DNA of 64,000 nucleotides from positions 51,773,033-51,837,032 of the forward strand of contig CM066987.1 in NCBI GenBank assembly GCA_033977485.1. The letters are read 5' to 3'. A program made the translations under genes and the position numbers. Positions 59,086 to 64,000 of this stretch are shown one piece after another. Source of the stretch: Hydrangea macrophylla. Its lineage: Eukaryota; Streptophyta; Magnoliopsida; Cornales; Hydrangeaceae. The notes under the pieces were generated by a model. The model was not told the DNA's origin. It made no database searches and worked only from the letters and a program-made list of their open reading frames with translations. The number at the start of each line of letters is the position of its first letter. Position 1 is the stretch's first letter.

Positions 59086-61300
59086 ATGACAAATCTACCC
59101 CCACCACTACCACAATCGTCATCTTCATCACCAGCACGATCGCCACCGTCGCCGCCACCACGCCATTCCATGGCCACCGCGCCACCACCACTGCCATCAC
59201 AGCACCATTATCACCACTATCGCAGCACCACCATCACCACCATCGAAGCACTACCACCCTCGCCACAGTGTCCACTATGCAGCACCACCACCATCGCCAC
59301 CATCATAGCACCACCACCCCCACCGTGTCCACCAGTGCAGCACCACCACCACCATCGCCACCACGTCTACCATCATAGCACTAGCACCAGCACCATCATA
59401 ACAGCACCACTACCATCGTCGTCACCATCACCATCACCACCATTGTCACTGCCATCACTATCACCATTGTCACTGCATCACCACCACCACCACCACTACC
59501 ACCACCACCTCTCCCTTAACAGCATAGTTCATAACCACAACCATCACAGCACTACAATGACCACCACCAGAGCACCACAATATTATTTGTTTTTGCAAAC
59601 AGATAATATTATCTGTTTTCAAAAACTGAGAATTTTTCACAACAACCTCCACCATCGGAGCACCTCCACCACTGCACCACCACCACCACCACCACTTCCC
59701 CCTTAACAACACAGTTCATAATCACATCCATCACAGCACCACCATGACCACCACTAGAGCACCACAATAATATCAGTTTTTGCAAACAGATAATATTATC
59801 TGTTTGCAAACATATAATATTATCTGTTTTCAAAAACTGAGAATTTTTCACAGCCTCCACCACTGCACCACCACCACAACCACTGCACCACCACCACCAC
59901 CACCATCTCCCCCTTAACAGCACAGTTCATAACCACATCCATCACAGCACCACTATGACCACCACTAGAGCACCACAATATTATCAGTTTTTGCAAACAG
60001 ATAATATTATCTGTTTGAAAGCAGATAATATTATCTGTTTTCAAAAACTGAGAATTTTTCACAACAATCTCCACTATCGGAGCACCTCCACCACTACACC
60101 ACCACCACCACCACCACCACTTCCCCCTTTACAACACAGTTCATAACCACATCCATCACAGCACCACCATGACCACCACTAGAGCACCACAATATTATCA
60201 GTTTTTGCAAACAGATAATATTATCTGTTTGCAAACAGATAATATTATCTGTTTTCAAAAACTGAGAATTTTTCACAGCCTCCACCACTGCACCACCACC
60301 ACAACCACTGCACCACCACCACCACCACCTCCCCCTTAACAGCACAGTTCATAACCACATCCATCACAGCACCACTATGACCACCACTAGAGAACCACAA
60401 TATTATCAGTTTTTGAAAACAGATAATATTATCTGTTTGCAAACAGATAATATTATCTGATTTCAAAAACTGAGAATTTTTCACAACCTCCACCACTGCA
60501 CCACCACCACAACCACTGCACCACCACCACCACCACCACCACCACCTCTTCCTTAACAACACAGTTCATAACCACATCCATCACAGCACCACCATGACCA
60601 CCACTAGAGCACCACAAAACAGATAATATTATCTGTTTTGACAATATTATCTTTTTTTGAAAACAGATAATTTTGCACAACCACCACCACCACCGCACCA
60701 CCACCACCACCATACCCCTATAACGGCACAGTTCATAACCATTGCGATCACAGCACCACCAAAACCACTACCAGCAGCAGCACCACAATATTATCTGTTT
60801 TTATAAACAGATAATATTATCTGTTTTCTACAACAGAATTTTGCACCAGCACCACCACCACCACCATCAGAGCACCAACACCACCAGCACCACACCACCA
60901 CCACCACCACCACCACCACCACTACCACCACCACCACCACCACCACTACCGTACCGCACCGCACCACCATCACCATTTGTATCATCGTTGTCATTGCCGT
61001 TGTCATCGCCGTCGCTATCGACATCACCCCATCCTCACCTCCATTACCATCGTCATCACCACCACCATCACAGCACCACCACTACCACCATTGAAGCACC
61101 ACCATCGCACCACCACCACCACCACCACCATCGTCACCTCCATCTACAATCAGAGCATCAGTACCATCATCACAGCACCACCATCGCACCACCACCATCG
61201 AAGCACCAACAAAATCACAACACCTCCATCGCACCACCACCACCACCACCACCATCCTCACCACCACTATCATCATCGTACTCGTCACTTTTGCTGTGTA
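59086..61300. repeat. CAC/CCA-rich low-complexity block
   Basis: About 2.2 kb of degenerate CAC/CCA triplets, strongly strand-asymmetric. It opens long frames on both strands (poly-Pro/His/Thr one way, poly-Val/Trp/Gly the other), which are composition effects. It contains the palindromic minisatellite at 59560-60835. Confidence 0.9.
59560..60835. repeat. minisatellite with AT palindromes (about 0.2-kb period)
   Basis: Seven repeats anchored on AGCACCACAATATTAT-like sequence at about 59570, 59758, 59969, 60182, 60390, 60608 and 60779. The typical repeat is CAGTTTTTGCAAAC, then one or two copies of AGATAATATTATCT, TTTCAAAAACTGAGAATTTT, CAC triplets, and a conserved CAGTTCATAACCACATCCAT. AACAGATAATATTATCTGTT is a perfect 20-base palindrome inside a longer inverted repeat (CAGTTTTTG...CAAAAACTG). 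Confidence 0.9.
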
Positions 61301-62047
61301 GGAGGAGATGGCACTTTCGGTTTCTTAGCAAATTTGGTCATTTTGGTCATTTTGGTTGGAGAAGGGGTTATTAAGTTAAATATTTGGGTCTTGGGTTTTT
61401 GTGTAGCCTTGTATTAATTTTAGGGTGCTATGGCTGAGTGCCCCATTTTTTTTCTTTGTTTAGTTATTAAAAAAGAAGCAATGAGGAAATTAGAAAGGAA
61501 AGGAGAATTTTTGTAAAAATTAAAATAGGAATTTTGTACATTGTGGGTCGTTTATATATATATATATATATATTTACCTATCTGGATCTGGACTGGATGC
61601 ACACATACCCCCACACGCATGCGCACACCCCAGCCCCAACCCAACTCGACCCCAAAGTCCCACACTAAGCCACAGCAAAGCCCAACCAAGGGCTGAAATT
61701 TTTTAGAGAAACCAAATAGAACTTTATTAATGAAAGAAAAAGTTGTTTTTCTTATAACATTTTTCCTACTAAATTGAATCAAGAGTGTCTTGAAATACAA
61801 TTTTTTTTTTTTTTTGTGTGTGAGGAAGTGTTATTGGCACTACAAAAATTATTAAATGCACTACATTGTATCACTCTCAAAGCATGTTGAATCAACTGTA
61901 TCATGCACTCCATGAAATGCATTTAATAATCCATAGAGTGGGAATAGCAGTTCCTTTTTTTGTGTCCATACATACTGTTCTACAATAGAGTCGTTTCCAC
62001 GAAAATTACTTTTTTATTACTTATTTATTAAACAAGAGGTTTTTTTT
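61301..62047. other. intergenic, nothing recognised
   Basis: AT repeat near 61555-61572 and a T run near 61801. No gene supported. Confidence 0.6.
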
Positions 62048-62542
62048 AACACATTTCTAGGGTAAGTCTATGTTACTAAAACCAAGATTACGAAAATCGA
62101 TCTTAGTAAAATCGACTTTTTTAAAAAAATCGATTTTAGTAAAATCGATTTTATTAATTTTTTTTTAAAAATAATTTTCATAAAAAAAAATTGATTTTAT
62201 AAAATAAAAGAAATACACAAATTGAAAAGTCGATATTTGAAAAACCGACATTAAAGTCGGTTCTTATAACACTGACTTTCATTATTAAGTAAAAAGTTAT
62301 CTTTCTTTCTTCTTCTTTTTTTGTCCATTTTTTTGTTTTTGTTTTTTATTTTATTTTTATGTAATGGGAATTTGATCTTAGATGCTTTGAGCATTACTAT
62401 TTGTTTTATTTTTATAAAATTATTTTTTTCTATTCTGAAAATTATATTTTCAAAAAAAAAATTTGGTTTAAAGTCGGTTTTACTAAGACCGATTTTCTTA
62501 ATCTCAATTTTAGTAACACCGATTTACCCTGAAAATGTCTTT
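62048..62542. mobile_element. long-TIR MITE (possibly Mutator-like)
   Basis: Outer arms of about 70 bases match in inverted orientation: CATTTCTAGGGTAAGTC...GTTACTAAAACCAAGATTA at left against the inverted CATTTTCAGGGTAAATC...GTTACTAAAATTGAGATTA at right. Inside are repeats of AAAATCGATTTTAGTAAAATC and TCGGT/ACCGA motifs. The long TIR suggests a Mutator-type or foldback element. Target duplication not resolved. Confidence 0.7.
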
Positions 62543-62617
62543 TATTTTTTTTTTTCTTTGAGAGAAATAATGTCTTTAAATTTAAATACACTCTAATTTA
62601 ATAAAAAAAAAAACTTA

Positions 62618-62932
62618 GGGCTCGCATGGTAACGTTTCTTGTTTTGAGTTTTCAGTTTTTTAAAAACGAAAATCAGTTTTGGTTTTTTTTTTTTTTGAAA
62701 AAAAAAAAAACAAAAACTTATTTGGTAACATTGTTGATTTTTTTTTTCAAAATAAAAAAAAAAACAAAAACAGGAAACTCAAAACGACTTTTTGGAGTTT
62801 TCATTTTTTACCCAAAATTTGAAAACGTTTTTTAAAAACAAAAAACAAAAACATTACCAAACGTGTTTTCAATTTTCGTTTACTAAAAAACGAAAACAAA
62901 AACAGAAAACGACAATATTACCAAATGAGCCC
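62618..62932. mobile_element. Tourist-like (PIF/Harbinger) MITE
   Basis: 315 bp, starting GGGCTCGCATGGTAAC and ending ATTACCAAATGAGCCC, flanked by TTA at 62615-62617 and 62933-62935. Subterminal inverted GTTTTTTAAAAACG-like runs. Its left end closely resembles the left end of the array's Harbinger-like element at 528. Confidence 0.9.
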
Positions 62933-64000
62933 TTAATTTTTATGGAAACGAACTCCTTTACAATAAGGATCAATTTAATTATAGTAGCATAGGATGTACA
63001 CAAAAGTAACTACCAATTACTACTTGCCACCTCTTCATCTCTCTATTATAAATGAGGATCAATTGTCTCATTTTTTTTGGTTTGTGTCTCACATATCTAA
63101 TTGTCTCTGTGACATTAACAGGGTTAATGATATCCAGATGTTAGTAACACACGCACATGCAAGGGCGGAGTTATACTCCACTTTAAAGCAATTGACTCCC
63201 TTAATCACCTTCTTGTTAGAAAAACTCGAATCCACAACCACCCCATCAAAAAATATTATTTTAGAGTGACCGAGTCCATTTGGAGATGAAATCAAGCTGG
63301 TTTGGTGACCCAAACATTTTTGTATCTCTAAAGATTTTTCGAGATCATATGGAACTTCTGATTTATTAAATGTTGGGTGATGTGGGTCCACATCACGTTC
63401 GTTGTTTACTTGTGCCGTGTACTTATGGAGAGATTATTCACTAAGACAATATGGTTTGGTACCTCAATAATATGAATAGATATAATCATATAAATATAAC
63501 CCTTATTTTTAAAGGCACCTAACAAGCAATTGTTGGCTTATCGCAACATGTCATGCAAGGGCCATGGGACAACAGAGGCATGGGGGGAGGGAGGGAGGGG
63601 AGGACCAATAACAAAACCTGTCCCAGTCTAATGTTTAAAAAATATTTTTATATCCTATGTATGTTATATACATATTTGTACGCCCCTCAATTTTCTAAAT
63701 CTACATTATACCCTTTATATCTTATAATATATGCATTCGTGCCACTCTTAAAATTTTACTTTGATCCTTAGTTTTTTTTAAATTTTTACCTAACTTTTTA
63801 CCCTTCAATGAATATAACATAGGGTAAAAAGCATTTTGCACTCCTAATGTATATACCGGTTTGGACTTTGTACCCTACTATTTCAATTTTCTCAAACTGA
63901 CCCTTGATGTATATAACAAGTTACAATGTGACCCTTCCATCAGAATTTCTGTTAAAAACTAACAGAAACTCGCGCCATGTGCTAGTCATGTGATTTATTT
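62933..64000. other. intergenic, nothing recognised
   Basis: AT-rich. The last 200 bases (GGGTAAAAAGCATTTTGCACTC..., TGTATATAC repeated) look like a dispersed non-coding repeat that runs off the window. No gene supported. Confidence 0.5.

Noticed and set aside
59590..60835. Geminivirus-like origin, because TAATATTA lies in the centre of a hairpin
   Set aside because: The conserved nonanucleotide is TAATATTAC in a loop. Here it reads TAATATTAT within the stem of a perfect palindrome, with no Rep-like ORF or iterons.
59086..61374. Long open frames rich in Pro, His and Thr (plus) or Val, Trp and Gly (minus)
   Set aside because: They are open because of CAC/CCA triplet composition, occur on both strands, lack domains and span the minisatellite.

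Overview
This is a stretch of plant nuclear DNA, almost certainly from a eudicot. It is AT-rich and intron-bearing, and is built mostly of angiosperm transposable elements: Ty3/gypsy Tat/Athila-type and Ty1/copia retroelements, tRNA-derived SINEs, Stowaway, PIF/Harbinger and hAT MITEs. I recognise only one intact host gene. The species cannot be named from the sequence alone.

Region 1 (201-20592) is a head-to-tail array of four near-identical units of about 5.1 kb. Each unit holds a 1.77-kb element with PIF/Harbinger features (TAA target duplication, GGGyTCG ends). It carries two open frames and no transposase: the distal exon of a Myb/SANT-like ORF1 protein, and a 114-aa protein with an RNase H1/viroplasmin-type hybrid-binding domain, a proline linker and a C-terminal membrane anchor. 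Each unit also has a nested Stowaway MITE, a second TIR element, a SINE with 17-bp target duplications, and a poly-C tract whose length explains nearly all size variation between units.

Region 2 (about 21.7-46.5 kb) is a pile of nested retrotransposons, nearly all with coding sense on the minus strand. In order: a Tat/Athila-type 3' LTR (A) with its 3' untranslated region; a gag-protease remnant with a tRNA-Asp primer site and 5' LTR (B); a deleted copia element bounded by TGTTG...CAACA LTRs, into which a 2.9-kb LTR (D) inserted and collapsed to a solo LTR with a perfect ATGCC duplication; then another gypsy element (C) with 3' LTR, 3' UTR, a degenerate accessory ORF, integrase, RNase H and RT, fused at its upstream edge to a copia RT scrap. 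Each of the four large LTRs (A-D) carries repeated short perfect palindromes, with a different palindrome in each.

Region 3 (46.5-49.2 kb) holds the host gene: four exons, 293 aa, with a DOG1/TGA-type domain and resemblance to INAPERTURATE POLLEN1-like proteins. A duplicate of its promoter, 5' UTR and start codon lies about 0.7 kb upstream.

Region 4 (49.2-64 kb) is intergenic. It holds MITEs with clear TIRs and target duplications (Tourist-like, hAT-like, long-TIR), three tiny poly-A insertions flanked by 13-19 bp duplications, a long inverted repeat at 55.6-55.8 kb, and a 2-kb CAC-rich block (59.1-61.3 kb) containing a minisatellite of about 0.2 kb period. Each unit of that minisatellite holds AT-rich perfect palindromes.
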